Source: Bacteroidota bacterium (GTDB lineage Bacteria > Bacteroidota > Ignavibacteria > Kryptoniales > JAKASW01). Taken from it: DNA of 7,258 bases. The notes below the pieces were generated by a model. The model was not told the DNA's origin. It worked only from the letters and a program-made list of their open reading frames with translations, and did no database searches. Each line of letters starts with the position of its first letter. Position 1 is the first letter of the stretch. A program made the position numbers and the translations under genes. Positions 1 through 6,734 of the stretch are shown piece after piece. The stretch is from positions 1 to 7,258 of the forward strand of contig JAJYJD010000177.1 in the NCBI GenBank assembly GCA_021789755.1, in the 5' to 3' direction.

Positions 1-239
1 CTGCAATCACCATCAAATCGGGCACGGAGGGGGTGGATTTCTCGATTGCGAGTCTCGTGAAAGCGGGGGACTATCTCGATTTGAGCAAGCCGATAAAAAT
101 CGCGTGCAAAGTAGACGGACTTGGACCGGGCGCACACCGGGCTGACTTTGTGCTCAGCTATACGTATTGCTCCGATAAAGAAGGCTGGTGCCGGATGGGC
201 AAGGATAAGTCCTCGGTCGAAATCAAAGTGAAGAACTAG
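1..239 (+). CDS. C-terminal fragment of an unidentified protein with a paired-Cys end
   Basis: The reading frame is open from the left window edge (first full codon at base 3) to TAG at 237-239, so this is the last 78 residues of a longer protein. A GTG at 33 could be called as a start, but it lies inside the open frame and has no reason to be the true one. The fragment reads as a beta-rich domain. It ends in a Tyr-Cys ... Trp-Cys pair (C-x6-C within YCSDKEGWCR) followed by a short strand ending EIKVKN. Similar Cys-containing ends occur, from memory, in thioredoxin/NHL-type and DsbD-N-like proteins, so an exported thiol-redox or immunoglobulin-fold domain is possible but unproven. It sits directly upstream of lpxH with no gap, so it is probably co-transcribed with it. 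I do not recognise the protein itself. Confidence 0.6.
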   Translation, partial: AITIKSGTEGVDFSIASLVKAGDYLDLSKPIKIACKVDGLGPGAHRADFVLSYTYCSDKEGWCRMGKDKSSVEIKVKN

Positions 240-977
240 TTGAAGCCCGTCTACTTCATTTCTGACATACATCTCGGGGCGCCGTCCCTGAAACCGGAAT
301 TCGAGGAGAAGAGAAAGACTGCCTTGCTGAAATTCATGGATATGGTGGAGAAGAACGGAAGCCGTATGATAATCGTGGGAGACCTTTTCGATTTCTGGTA
401 CGAGTACAAATCTGTGGTCCCGAAGGCATTTTTCTGGCTTTACGCGAAGCTCGCATGCATGGTCGAGAACGGTGTCCCCATTGATTACATCGCCGGCAAC
501 CACGACTTTTACCTGGGAGAGTTCTTTTCGAAATATTTGGGACTCAGAGTATATCAGGACGGTTTCTCCGAAAAAATCGGCGGGAAGAATTTCCTGGTGA
601 TTCACGGTGACGGCCTGGCACTGCGCGACTCCGGATACAGGATGCTCAAGAAGATCCTGAGAGGCCGCCTCGTCCGGTCTCTCATAAAGTGGATCCATCC
701 GGACATCGGTTTTTCCCTGGCCAGGCTATTTTCCAAGAAGAGCAGGGAATACACTACGAGCAAGGACTTCGGCGAAACGGACGGCATGCTTCTCTTCGCG
801 GAAAATAAGGTGAAGGAAGGGTATGACGTCGTGGTGATGGGTCATAATCACGTTCCGAAATTCGAGCGGTTTGGAAACGGTATCTATGTCAACCTCGGTG
901 ACTGGCTCGGCAATTTTACATACGGTATCTTCGACGGCAATGAGATGCAACTATTAAAATGGGAATTCGAAAAATGA
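240..977 (+). CDS. lpxH: UDP-2,3-diacylglucosamine diphosphatase, LpxH-like (calcineurin-fold phosphoesterase)
   Basis: Predicted to hydrolyse UDP-2,3-diacylglucosamine to lipid X and UMP at the cytoplasmic face of the inner membrane, the fourth step of lipid A synthesis. The 245 residues carry the metallophosphoesterase motifs in order: SDIHLG (8-13), GDLFDFW (47-53), GNHDF (86-90), HGDG (122-125) and GHNH (201-204). These supply the Asp, His and Asn ligands of a two-metal site. NLGDW (218-222) near the end is typical of this family. The third motif is GNHD, whereas classical E. coli LpxH has GNRD. The GNHD form is seen in the Bacteroidota-type proteins annotated as LpxH and in LpxH2. The start is TTG at 240, immediately after the upstream TAG. 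It is chosen because the conserved KPVYFISDIHLG N-terminus begins there and no earlier in-frame start exists. The Shine-Dalgarno is weak, so initiation may depend on coupling. Family is confident; exact substrate is moderately so. Confidence 0.85.
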   Translation: MKPVYFISDIHLGAPSLKPEFEEKRKTALLKFMDMVEKNGSRMIIVGDLFDFWYEYKSVVPKAFFWLYAKLACMVENGVPIDYIAGNHDFYLGEFFSKYLGLRVYQDGFSEKIGGKNFLVIHGDGLALRDSGYRMLKKILRGRLVRSLIKWIHPDIGFSLARLFSKKSREYTTSKDFGETDGMLLFAENKVKEGYDVVVMGHNHVPKFERFGNGIYVNLGDWLGNFTYGIFDGNEMQLLKWEFEK

Positions 978-3247
978 AGTGGCGATATTCCAAGGAAGAG
1001 ATGGAGAGATACTTCAACGACCCCGATTACAGGAAATCTGCACGCGGCAATAAGAGGAAACTCACGAAGGAGAAATTGGCGCTCAGGCTGGGCATCTGGG
1101 CTGCGGTACTGATCTTCGTCGTCGCATACGGCTTTTACGTGGTGAGCGGTTTGCCTTCGCTCGAAGAGCTCGAGAACCCCAAGCCGGAGCTGGCTACAAG
1201 AGTGCTCTCTGCCGACGGCCAGGTGATCGACCAGTTCTATCTGAAGAACCGCGCCGTCGCAGATATCAAGGAAGTGCCTCACTACGTCGTCGACGCATTG
1301 ATCGCAACGGAAGACAAGAAATTTTACTCACATTGGGGAATAGACCCTGTCCGTATACTGAGCGCTCTGGCGATCGACGTCATTCACATGAGAGTGAAGG
1401 AAGGTGCGAGCACGATAACGCAGCAGCTCGCTAGAAATCTTTACCTCAATCAGGACGTGACTCTGACGAGGAAAATACGCGAGGCGATGACCGCCATCCA
1501 GATCGAGAGGACATATACGAAGCCCGAGATCCTTGCGATGTATCTTAACGACGTCTACTTTGGCCGGGGTGCGTACGGGATCGAATCGGCGGCTCAGCTG
1601 TATTTTGATGAATCTTCGTCCGACCTTACACTGCCGCAGGCGGCGCTGCTTGTCGGGATGCTGCGGTCGCCGGGGAGGTACGATCCGATAACTCACCCCA
1701 ATCGCGCCGTGGCGATCAAGAATGTCGTTCTCAAGAACATGCTTGAAGACGGAAAATTGTCGGATACCGCCTTCGCCGTCGCAGAGAAAGCTCCGCTCAA
1801 CGTGAAGTACCACGGGCCGTCGACCGGCCTGGCCCCCAGTTTCGTCGAGATGGTCAGGCAGGATCTTGAAAAGAAAGCTGAAAAGTACGGCTTTGATATC
1901 TATAGAGACGGGCTCACCGTCTACACGACGCTTGACTCCAGGATGCAGGCATATGCGGACAGTGCGGTGGACCAGCACATCAGGGAATATCAGAAGATGT
2001 TCGATTCAAGGTGGGACTGGAGCAAGAATCAGACCACGCTGTTAACCGCGATCGACAAGGCAATAAGAGATTTGCCGGAGTACAAGGACGCAGCGAGCGA
2101 CTCGGAAAGAAATGCCATTTACCAGAAGCTGCAGTCAGATCCCGCGTTCATTGATTCGGTGAAGTCCGCCGAACAGACAATCCAGGTCGGATTCGTTTGT
2201 ATCGATCCCAGGACGGGTTACATAAAGGCGATGGTTGGGGCGTCGAACTCCAAACAATTTCGCTACGGTCTTAATCACGTAACACAGATTGCGAGGCAGC
2301 CCGGGTCGGCATTCAAGCCTTTCGTTTACACGGTCGCGGTGGACAACGGCTACGCACCGTCGTATAAGCTGCTCAACCAGCCGGTTACCATCGTCATGCC
2401 CGACGGGACCAGGTGGTCCCCCAGGAACGCGGACGGCGGGTTCGGCGGCGAAGTGACTCTTCGCACTGCACTGAAGTATTCAATAAACGTCGTCGCGGTA
2501 CGGGCGATCCAGGAAATTGCACCGGTCAATCAGGTCATCGATTATGCGCACCGTATGGGGATCAAGACATACATCCCCCCGTTTGCCTCTATCGCAATGG
2601 GGACAAGTCTTGTGGTGCCTATCCAGCTCGCATCGGCTTACGGTGTCTTTGCCGACGAGGGAATACTCACAAAGCCCATCTCGATACTTAGGATAGAAGA
2701 CAAGAACGGAAACGTCATTGAAGAGAATCATCCTCAGTCAACGGAAGTACTGAGCAAGCAGACTGCCTATTTGATGACCGACATGCTCCGCGGCGTGATC
2801 GACGGCGGGACTGGTGAAAGAGTCAGAAATTACTTTTATTTGGCAGCTGCCGGCAAGACCGGAACGACAAACGACTTCGGCGATGCCTGGTTCGAAGGAT
2901 ACACTCCTCAGCTTGTCGCGGGCGTGTGGGTGGGTTTTGACGACGACAGAGTCCATTTCACCGACTGGGATGGCCAGGGCGGCAGGGCCGCTGCCCCGAT
3001 CTGGGGAATATTCATGAGAGATGTCTACCAGGACAAGTCCATCGGACTCCCCATCACCTCGTTCGTTCAGCCGGAAGGTGTCGTTACCGCCACGATTTGT
3101 GCACAGACCGGTATGCTCGCCACTGAATTTTGCCCGGACAAAGTTACCGAGATTTTCAACGCAAAGTATTTGCCGCCGGTCTGCAATGTCCATACTTCCC
3201 CGACGGCGGCTGCGACTCAGAAGCCGAACGGAAAGATTGGTTACTGA
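974..3247 (+). CDS. mrcA: PBP1A-type bifunctional peptidoglycan glycosyltransferase/transpeptidase
   Basis: A class A penicillin-binding protein that polymerises lipid II and cross-links stem peptides in the periplasm. With the 974 start it is 757 aa. A basic cytoplasmic tail (1-37) precedes one membrane anchor (about 38-57). The GT51 domain (about 73-245) has the catalytic Glu in ATEDKKFYSHWG (E113), the GASTITQQ block, RKIREAM with the second Glu (E170), and a YLNDVYFGRGAYG block. The transpeptidase domain (about 400-685) has GSAFK (nucleophile S445, K448), SIN (S503-N505) and KTG (628-630). All catalytic residues are present, so it should be active. The C-terminal tail has three Cys (709, 720, 737) in a pattern I recall from other class A PBPs of this group. 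An ATG at 959 would add five residues but has no ribosome site. The ATG at 974 forms ATGA with the lpxH stop and has GGGA nine bases upstream, so it is preferred. The symbol is family-level. Confidence 0.95.
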   Translation: MKWRYSKEEMERYFNDPDYRKSARGNKRKLTKEKLALRLGIWAAVLIFVVAYGFYVVSGLPSLEELENPKPELATRVLSADGQVIDQFYLKNRAVADIKEVPHYVVDALIATEDKKFYSHWGIDPVRILSALAIDVIHMRVKEGASTITQQLARNLYLNQDVTLTRKIREAMTAIQIERTYTKPEILAMYLNDVYFGRGAYGIESAAQLYFDESSSDLTLPQAALLVGMLRSPGRYDPITHPNRAVAIKNVVLKNMLEDGKLSDTAFAVAEKAPLNVKYHGPSTGLAPSFVEMVRQDLEKKAEKYGFDIYRDGLTVYTTLDSRMQAYADSAVDQHIREYQKMFDSRWDWSKNQTTLLTAIDKAIRDLPEYKDAASDSERNAIYQKLQSDPAFIDSVKSAEQTIQVGFVCIDPRTGYIKAMVGASNSKQFRYGLNHVTQIARQPGSAFKPFVYTVAVDNGYAPSYKLLNQPVTIVMPDGTRWSPRNADGGFGGEVTLRTALKYSINVVAVRAIQEIAPVNQVIDYAHRMGIKTYIPPFASIAMGTSLVVPIQLASAYGVFADEGILTKPISILRIEDKNGNVIEENHPQSTEVLSKQTAYLMTDMLRGVIDGGTGERVRNYFYLAAAGKTGTTNDFGDAWFEGYTPQLVAGVWVGFDDDRVHFTDWDGQGGRAAAPIWGIFMRDVYQDKSIGLPITSFVQPEGVVTATICAQTGMLATEFCPDKVTEIFNAKYLPPVCNVHTSPTAAATQKPNGKIGY

Positions 3248-3330
3248 TGGAGAGCACCGAATCTTTTTGAAGGGTGCCTGTTGACGGTGCGGCGCTCAGT
3301 CTATCCTGCATCCCCATAAATTCCCGGCTC

Positions 3331-4122
3331 TCAGAAAATCCCCTTGTAAGCGCCGCCGTCGAATTGTATTGTCGAGCCCGTCATGTAGCTGTTCTTCTCG
3401 GAACAGAGAAACGCGACCAGATCTCCGAATTCCTCCGGAGTGCCGAGTCGGCCGACAGGGACCTCTTTCACAATACTCTGAAGCGCCTCCTCCTTTGTTA
3501 TGCCGAGTCGCTCCGCCGTCTGTTCCATCAGGTAATCGACTCTCTTCGTCGACACGTAGTAAGGGGCAACGTTGTTGACAAGGACATTGTCGGCGGCCAG
3601 ATCCCGTGAAATTGACTTTGCCAGCCCGACGATTGACGCGCGGACAGAATTCGACAACAGGAGGTTGTCGGCCGGCTGCTTCACAGTCAGGGAGACGATG
3701 TTCACGATCCGCCCCCACTTCTGACTCTGCATCAGAGGGACTGCCTTCCTTATCAGCCGCACGGTGCTCATGAGATTGAGCTCGACGGCGTTAATCCACT
3801 GCTCGTCGTTGAAGTCCGCAAACTTACCCGCTGGCGGGCCGCCCGCATTGGTCACTAAAATCTGGATTGCTCCGAGTCGTGTCCGTATTTCTTCGAACAT
3901 GCGATCGATATCATCGGGCTTCGTCACGTCAGCCTGAACTGCGAGAGGAGTACTGCCGGTTCGCTTTCTGATTTCGTCTGCCGCGTCATGAAGGTTCTGC
4001 TTGTGCCTTCCGTTTATCACTACGTTTGCCCCTTCTGCGGCAAGTGATATCGCTGTCGCTTTGCCGAGCCCTTTTGTGGAGGCGGCGACCAAAGCGGTCT
4101 TTCCCTTTAATCCCAAGTCCAT
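3331..4122 (-). CDS. Short-chain dehydrogenase/reductase-fold protein with SxxxR in place of YxxxK
   Basis: A 263-residue Rossmann-fold protein of the classical SDR length, convergent with the PBP gene (83-base gap). The start is supported by AGGAG six bases before the ATG. Cofactor-site features: AASTKGLG at 13-20 (the first Gly of TGxxxGxG is Ala), N37-G-R39 after the second strand, D65-V66, and NAGG at 92-95. The C-terminal part (VPVGRLGTPEE, then YMTGSTIQFDGG) is typical of FabG-like enzymes. The active site is atypical. S144 aligns with the catalytic Ser and N116 with the catalytic Asn. The residue 13 positions after S144, normally Tyr, is S157, and the usual Lys is R161 (SNSVR). I recall a FabG-like subfamily with LSN..R here, so this is probably an inherited trait, not damage. 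The rest of the protein looks intact. It may bind NAD(P)(H) with altered or no reductase activity; the substrate is unknown. Automatic annotation as 3-oxoacyl-ACP reductase would be unsafe. Confidence 0.9.
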   Translation of the reverse strand: MDLGLKGKTALVAASTKGLGKATAISLAAEGANVVINGRHKQNLHDAADEIRKRTGSTPLAVQADVTKPDDIDRMFEEIRTRLGAIQILVTNAGGPPAGKFADFNDEQWINAVELNLMSTVRLIRKAVPLMQSQKWGRIVNIVSLTVKQPADNLLLSNSVRASIVGLAKSISRDLAADNVLVNNVAPYYVSTKRVDYLMEQTAERLGITKEEALQSIVKEVPVGRLGTPEEFGDLVAFLCSEKNSYMTGSTIQFDGGAYKGIF

Positions 4123-4300
4123 ATTGAACTCCTAACGTCTTCTAAATGGGTCCCTAATTTTGCGGGTCCTTTTCCTGACGGCTAATGTAAAAAAGCGCCG
4201 TGCGGGAGCGGTAACTCTTTTCGACCTCACATGCGAAGATATTTCGGGGAGACTAAACTTTCAAGCGTTGAATGCCTTTTGAGTGCGATGATTTATGGGG
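4123..4300. other. Intergenic region upstream of the SDR gene
   Basis: Leader of the minus-strand SDR gene. The only clear element is the AGGAG ribosome site next to the ATG at 4122. GGGTCC occurs twice (4148-4153 and 4164-4169) as a short direct repeat of uncertain meaning. I find no convincing sigma-70 or Bacteroidota-type (TTTG/TAnnTTTG) promoter on the minus strand and no plus-strand gene. Confidence 0.4.
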
Positions 4301-4329
4301 AAAAAAAAGAGCCCCGTTATATGGGGCTC
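4301..4329 (-). terminator. Intrinsic terminator of the Spy-like gene pair
   Basis: On the minus strand, GAGCCCC (4329-4323) pairs perfectly with GGGGCTC (4315-4309) across a 7-base loop. Eight consecutive T follow (4308-4301). This is a textbook rho-independent terminator. It lies 16 bases past the stop codon of the full-length Spy-like gene and separates that unit from the SDR gene. Confidence 0.93.
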
Positions 4330-4345
4330 CTTAATAAAGATCCGC

Positions 4346-4918
4346 CTAATTGGAAGAGTCGGGCGGGGCCGGGGGCTGCGTCATGGGTCCCATGCCTCTT
4401 CCCATGGAGCCGCGTTGCTGCATCATTCCGGGATGCCGCATCATCTCCATCCTGTCCATCATTTCTTCGCGGTTGCCCATCCGGTTCATTCTTGCTCCGC
4501 GTTCAAAAATCATGGGATGTTCGAGGACTCGCTTCCAGATCTTCTGCTGTTCGGGCGTGAGAAGCTTGTTAACCGCAAACCAGGCATCGAGTTTATTCTG
4601 CTGAAGCTGCACTTTAAGGTCAGCCATTTCCTGGATCTTCGCACCAAGGGCCTTCTGGTCCGGGTTATCGGCCGATGCCAGTGCCTCGTAATCGAGCCTT
4701 GCGTGCTGAAGCTTGGCACGGATGTCGATTTGTTTCTGTTGAAGATTGAACCAGACTTTCTTTGAGTCAGTTTTCTGTTGGTCGGTGAGCTTCAAGGCAG
4801 AGAAGAGCCTCGGATGACAGTCCATCCCCATTGGGCCCTTCGGGGCGGCCCACTGCCCCAGCGCGACACCGCCTGTCATTAGACAGCCAAGCACGGCAAT
4901 TAACAACTTTGTTTTCAT
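4346..4918 (-). CDS. Exported Spy/CpxP-like LTxxQ protein with a methionine-rich tail
   Basis: A 190-residue, probably periplasmic protein. A signal peptide (MKTK, then a hydrophobic run to about G21, cleavage near ALG|Q22) precedes a helix-rich body. The body holds two LTxxQ motifs, LTDQQ (44-48) and LTPEQ (120-124), the hallmark of the Spy/CpxP/CnrX-type family of small helical envelope-stress chaperones and metal sensors. Between them is a long charged, Gln-rich helix. Residues 136-179 carry 13 Met with many Arg and Gly, followed by a Pro/Ser end. Such Met-rich tails can bind Cu(I) or Ag(I), but that is inference. C12 falls at an odd place for a lipobox, and the paralogue has Leu there, so a lipoprotein is unlikely. 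AGGAG precedes the ATG by seven bases. Only 15 bases separate it from the upstream paralogue's stop, so the two form one operon ending at the terminator. No CpxAR-like or metal-pump genes are visible nearby. Confidence 0.85.
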   Translation of the reverse strand: MKTKLLIAVLGCLMTGGVALGQWAAPKGPMGMDCHPRLFSALKLTDQQKTDSKKVWFNLQQKQIDIRAKLQHARLDYEALASADNPDQKALGAKIQEMADLKVQLQQNKLDAWFAVNKLLTPEQQKIWKRVLEHPMIFERGARMNRMGNREEMMDRMEMMRHPGMMQQRGSMGRGMGPMTQPPAPPDSSN

Positions 4919-4933
4919 TTAGTTTCTCCTTTT

Positions 4934-5260
4934 TTATGAATCTGTTCTTTGGACGGCAATGTTAGCCAGGTCCCGTATCTGCGAACTCAGCGTCTTAAGG
5001 TCAGGGTCACTGGCTGAAGTCAGTTGTGCGTAATTGAGCAGGGCGCCATGGAGTTGCGCGCGCAAGTCTGCAGGCTTCTCCTGCAGTTTGTACGAAGCCT
5101 TATTCGCGTCTGCATTCTGCCGGTCCGTGAGTCTCAATCCCGGGAAGACCATTGGATTATGGATTGAGTGCATCTGATGCTGGGGGGCGACCGGTTGCCC
5201 GAGCACGGCACCTCCGGAAACTAACAAGCCGAGCATGATGACGACGAACTTCATTCTCAT
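4934..5260 (-). CDS. Short Spy/CpxP-like paralogue lacking the second LTxxQ half
   Basis: A 108-residue exported protein, first gene of the two-gene unit. It aligns without gaps to residues 1-104 of the downstream 190-aa protein, with about 43 of 104 identities by hand count. The shared features include the signal peptide ending VLG|Q and LTDRQ at exactly the same position (44-48). After VQ (103-104) it stops within four residues, so it lacks the second LTxxQ motif and the Met-rich tail. The start at 5260 has AAGGAG eight bases upstream; a second ATG at 5254 is too far from it. The truncated frame still has intact signals for expression and abuts the next gene. It may therefore be a functional half-length protein or a decaying duplicate that retains translation. 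Spy-family proteins work as dimers of such hairpins, so partner exchange with the full-length copy is conceivable but speculative. Confidence 0.75.
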   Translation of the reverse strand: MRMKFVVIMLGLLVSGGAVLGQPVAPQHQMHSIHNPMVFPGLRLTDRQNADANKASYKLQEKPADLRAQLHGALLNYAQLTSASDPDLKTLSSQIRDLANIAVQRTDS

Positions 5261-5621
5261 TTAACATTCTCCTTATTGTAAATCTACTCCTTTGACAACT
5301 CAGAAGGCATCGGGGTTTAAGGTCTCTCCAGGATCCCTCCTAAAAGAATTGCAAGGAGGACGCCAATCAGAGGAGTTGGACAGGGAAGCCGGCCGTTTGT
5401 TATCTTTTCTCAGGATGTTAATTCTGAGCAAGACAAGATGGTGAACTTGTGAGTGACTGGCTGTCATTCAGGAAGCGACCATCATCGAATTGGTAGGGAA
5501 TGTCGTCAAGTTCAGCGGATCCGACCGTTGTCAATAGCATCTGCCGAAAGCCTGGCTTGTTCGCGGCGTGTCACCCCCACTCAGAATAAATCAAAATGAA
5601 CAGGAAGTACCGATGCAATAA
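5261..5621. other. Long intergenic stretch without a convincing gene
   Basis: The proximal part is the leader of the minus-strand Spy-like unit. It holds AAGGAG before the ATG at 5260 and a second AAAGGAG (5293-5287) with no start codon behind it. An inverted repeat CCTCCT (5336-5341) / AGGAGG (5354-5359) has a 12-base loop and no T-tract, so it is not a terminator. A minus-strand frame is open from 5570 to a TAA at 5420-5418; from an ATG at 5540 it gives 40 residues containing ELDDIPYQFDDGRF. That reads like protein, but it lacks a ribosome site and I do not recognise it. No clear promoter is visible. Confidence 0.4.
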
Positions 5622-5698
5622 TTTCACAATGCCTTGCTCGTTTGGGCCACTCTGCCCTTCGGCGCATCTGCCGGGGATGCGGCTGACGTGAAGACTTA
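5622..5698 (+). pseudogene. Possible upstream relic of the broken glycosidase-like gene
   Basis: In frame with base 5622, after a TAA at 5619-5621, an open stretch reads as a hydrophobic segment (ALLVWATLPFGASAG) followed by DAADVKT and a TAG at 5697. One extra T in the GACTTAGG context would join it to the next frame, giving DVKT-LGDISLLKANAQ. The hydrophobic stretch resembles a signal peptide. An ATG at 5596 in yet another frame encodes MNRKYRC just before it, so this could be the decayed start of the gene. It could also be an internal piece. No Shine-Dalgarno is seen at 5596. Weakly supported. Confidence 0.3.
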
Positions 5699-5713
5699 GG
5701 AGATATCTCGCTG

Positions 5714-5956
5714 TTGAAGGCAAACGCGCAAAAGCTGATCGCGATGACTAATCGTCCGCAAATAGCTGAGTTCCGCGACTCGACCGGGATGGTCCACAAC
5801 AAGAGGGAATACTGGGAGAGATTTTTAACCGACGGCTACGAACTGGCGTACCAGGTATGGGTAATACAGGGGTTGCGCGATGCAGTTGAGCTGGCACGTG
5901 TGATAGGCGCGCAGAATTCGTCCCGACCTGGAAGGCCGCCGAAGAAAAGATGTTGA
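5714..5956 (+). pseudogene. N-terminal piece of a broken (alpha/alpha)6 glycosidase-like gene
   Basis: From the TTG at 5714 the frame gives 80 residues, but it is open back to 5687, so TTG is probably not a true start and no ribosome site precedes it. The part up to about 5908 reads as genuine protein, with a helix-type segment (YWERFLTDGYELAYQVW, then IQGLRDAVELARVIG). The last residues (QNSSRPGRPPKKRC) are low-complexity read-through in the wrong frame. Over the same bases the next frame encodes AEFVPTWKAAEEKML, which continues into the larger downstream frame. The break is therefore a one-base deletion (or a sequencing error) near 5906-5914. The conserved-looking piece is best read as the upstream part of the protein described at 5950-6723. 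No catalytic residues can be assigned. Confidence 0.6.
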
Positions 5957-6723
5957 ACACGATGTTGTATGACCCGAAGATGGGCCTTGTGCACGACGGA
6001 GCACTTATTAAGCGACGTGCCCCGGATGGGAGCGTCGTAGACACGTTGAGGTATAAGGGATATATTGTGGATTCTCCGGCGCTGACCGAAACGCTTCAGA
6101 GGCTTCTGCCTGATGCATCAATGGCATTGCCGATCGAGATGGGAATAGAAAATCCTAAATCCGGCCTTGCGCGGCGGACGCTGGACAATCTGCAGGCACT
6201 ATGGAACAGCCGCTGGTCGTCCGACGGATATGACAGGTACAATACAAGTTCACAGCCGGATCAGCCGGGGCCATGCTCGTTCGCAACATGTTTCATGCTT
6301 CGGGCGCAGCAGGCCGCGGGCATGTACCGCCGAAGCCGAAGCACGCTGGAGTGGTTGTACAATGTACAGGGTGGACATACCGGAGCCTATTTCGAAGAGA
6401 TACCGATCAACAGACACCGGGAATTTACCGACGGCATACTTCCATGGCCTGCGGCTGAGATCGCTACGTTTGTGGTCAGGAATTGGCTGGGCGTCAGCTT
6501 CAAAGACGATCAGGTCGTGATCCGCCCGAACCTTTATCCCGGAAGCAAGCGAGTCAAAGCGAGCCTGCGGTACAAGGCGAGCAAGATCAATCTTCAAATT
6601 GACGGCATCGGTCCGATCAGACGGGCAATTGTCAACGGGAAGATTGTCCAGCCGCGTGAAAATGCCTCAGTCGTGTTACCTGAGGGCTTCGCCGGAGGAG
6701 CGGTGATCCTCAGGTCACACTGA
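5950..6723 (+). CDS. C-terminal fragment of a six-hairpin glycosidase-like protein (probable pseudogene)
   Basis: A 257-residue frame from the ATG at 5950. The frame is already open from 5890 and codes for protein-like sequence there, so 5950 is probably an internal Met; its upstream GAAGAAAAG is a poor ribosome site. The sequence resembles the end of an (alpha/alpha)6-toroid carbohydrate enzyme of the GH15/GH65/GH78 type. Helical segments run through GYDRYNTSSQPDQPGP (93-108) and FATCFMLRAQQAAG (111-124). GHTGAYFEEIP (142-152) and DGILPWPAAEIATFVV (161-176) follow. A beta-sandwich-like tail (about 181-257, with VVIRPNLYPGS and RAIVNGK) closes it. The assignment is from remembered patterns and the exact GH family is uncertain. 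A functional enzyme would need the upstream part, which is in other frames, so this piece is unlikely to act alone. The intact glycoside hydrolase-like gene downstream suggests a polysaccharide-use locus. Confidence 0.6.
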   Translation: MLNTMLYDPKMGLVHDGALIKRRAPDGSVVDTLRYKGYIVDSPALTETLQRLLPDASMALPIEMGIENPKSGLARRTLDNLQALWNSRWSSDGYDRYNTSSQPDQPGPCSFATCFMLRAQQAAGMYRRSRSTLEWLYNVQGGHTGAYFEEIPINRHREFTDGILPWPAAEIATFVVRNWLGVSFKDDQVVIRPNLYPGSKRVKASLRYKASKINLQIDGIGPIRRAIVNGKIVQPRENASVVLPEGFAGGAVILRSH

Positions 6724-6734
6724 ACCTTTTCTAA

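Noticed and set aside
1328..1978. Long minus-strand open frame inside the PBP gene
   Set aside because: It is a shadow of strongly conserved PBP coding sequence; its own translation shows no motif and it has no ribosome site.
3254..3277. GCACC/GGTGC inverted repeat between the PBP and SDR genes as a bidirectional terminator
   Set aside because: Only five base pairs with a 14-base loop and no T-tract after the stem on either strand.
4148..4169. GGGTCC direct repeats as a regulator site for the SDR gene
   Set aside because: Two 6-mers 16 bases apart are easily due to chance and no promoter can be placed relative to them.
4187..4213. Second terminator on the minus strand (GC-rich stretch followed by six T)
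   Set aside because: The best stem is about four pairs including a wobble, and no gene ends just upstream; the strong terminator at 4301-4329 already explains the unit.
4889..4918. Lipobox in the 190-aa Spy-like protein (VLGC at residues 9-12)
   Set aside because: The Cys is too close to the N-terminus, the hydrophobic run continues past it, and the paralogue has Leu at this position; an ordinary signal peptide fits better.
5900..5920. Programmed -1 frameshift joining the two glycosidase-like frames
   Set aside because: No slippery X-XXY-YYZ heptamer or obvious downstream structure; a one-base deletion or sequencing error is simpler.
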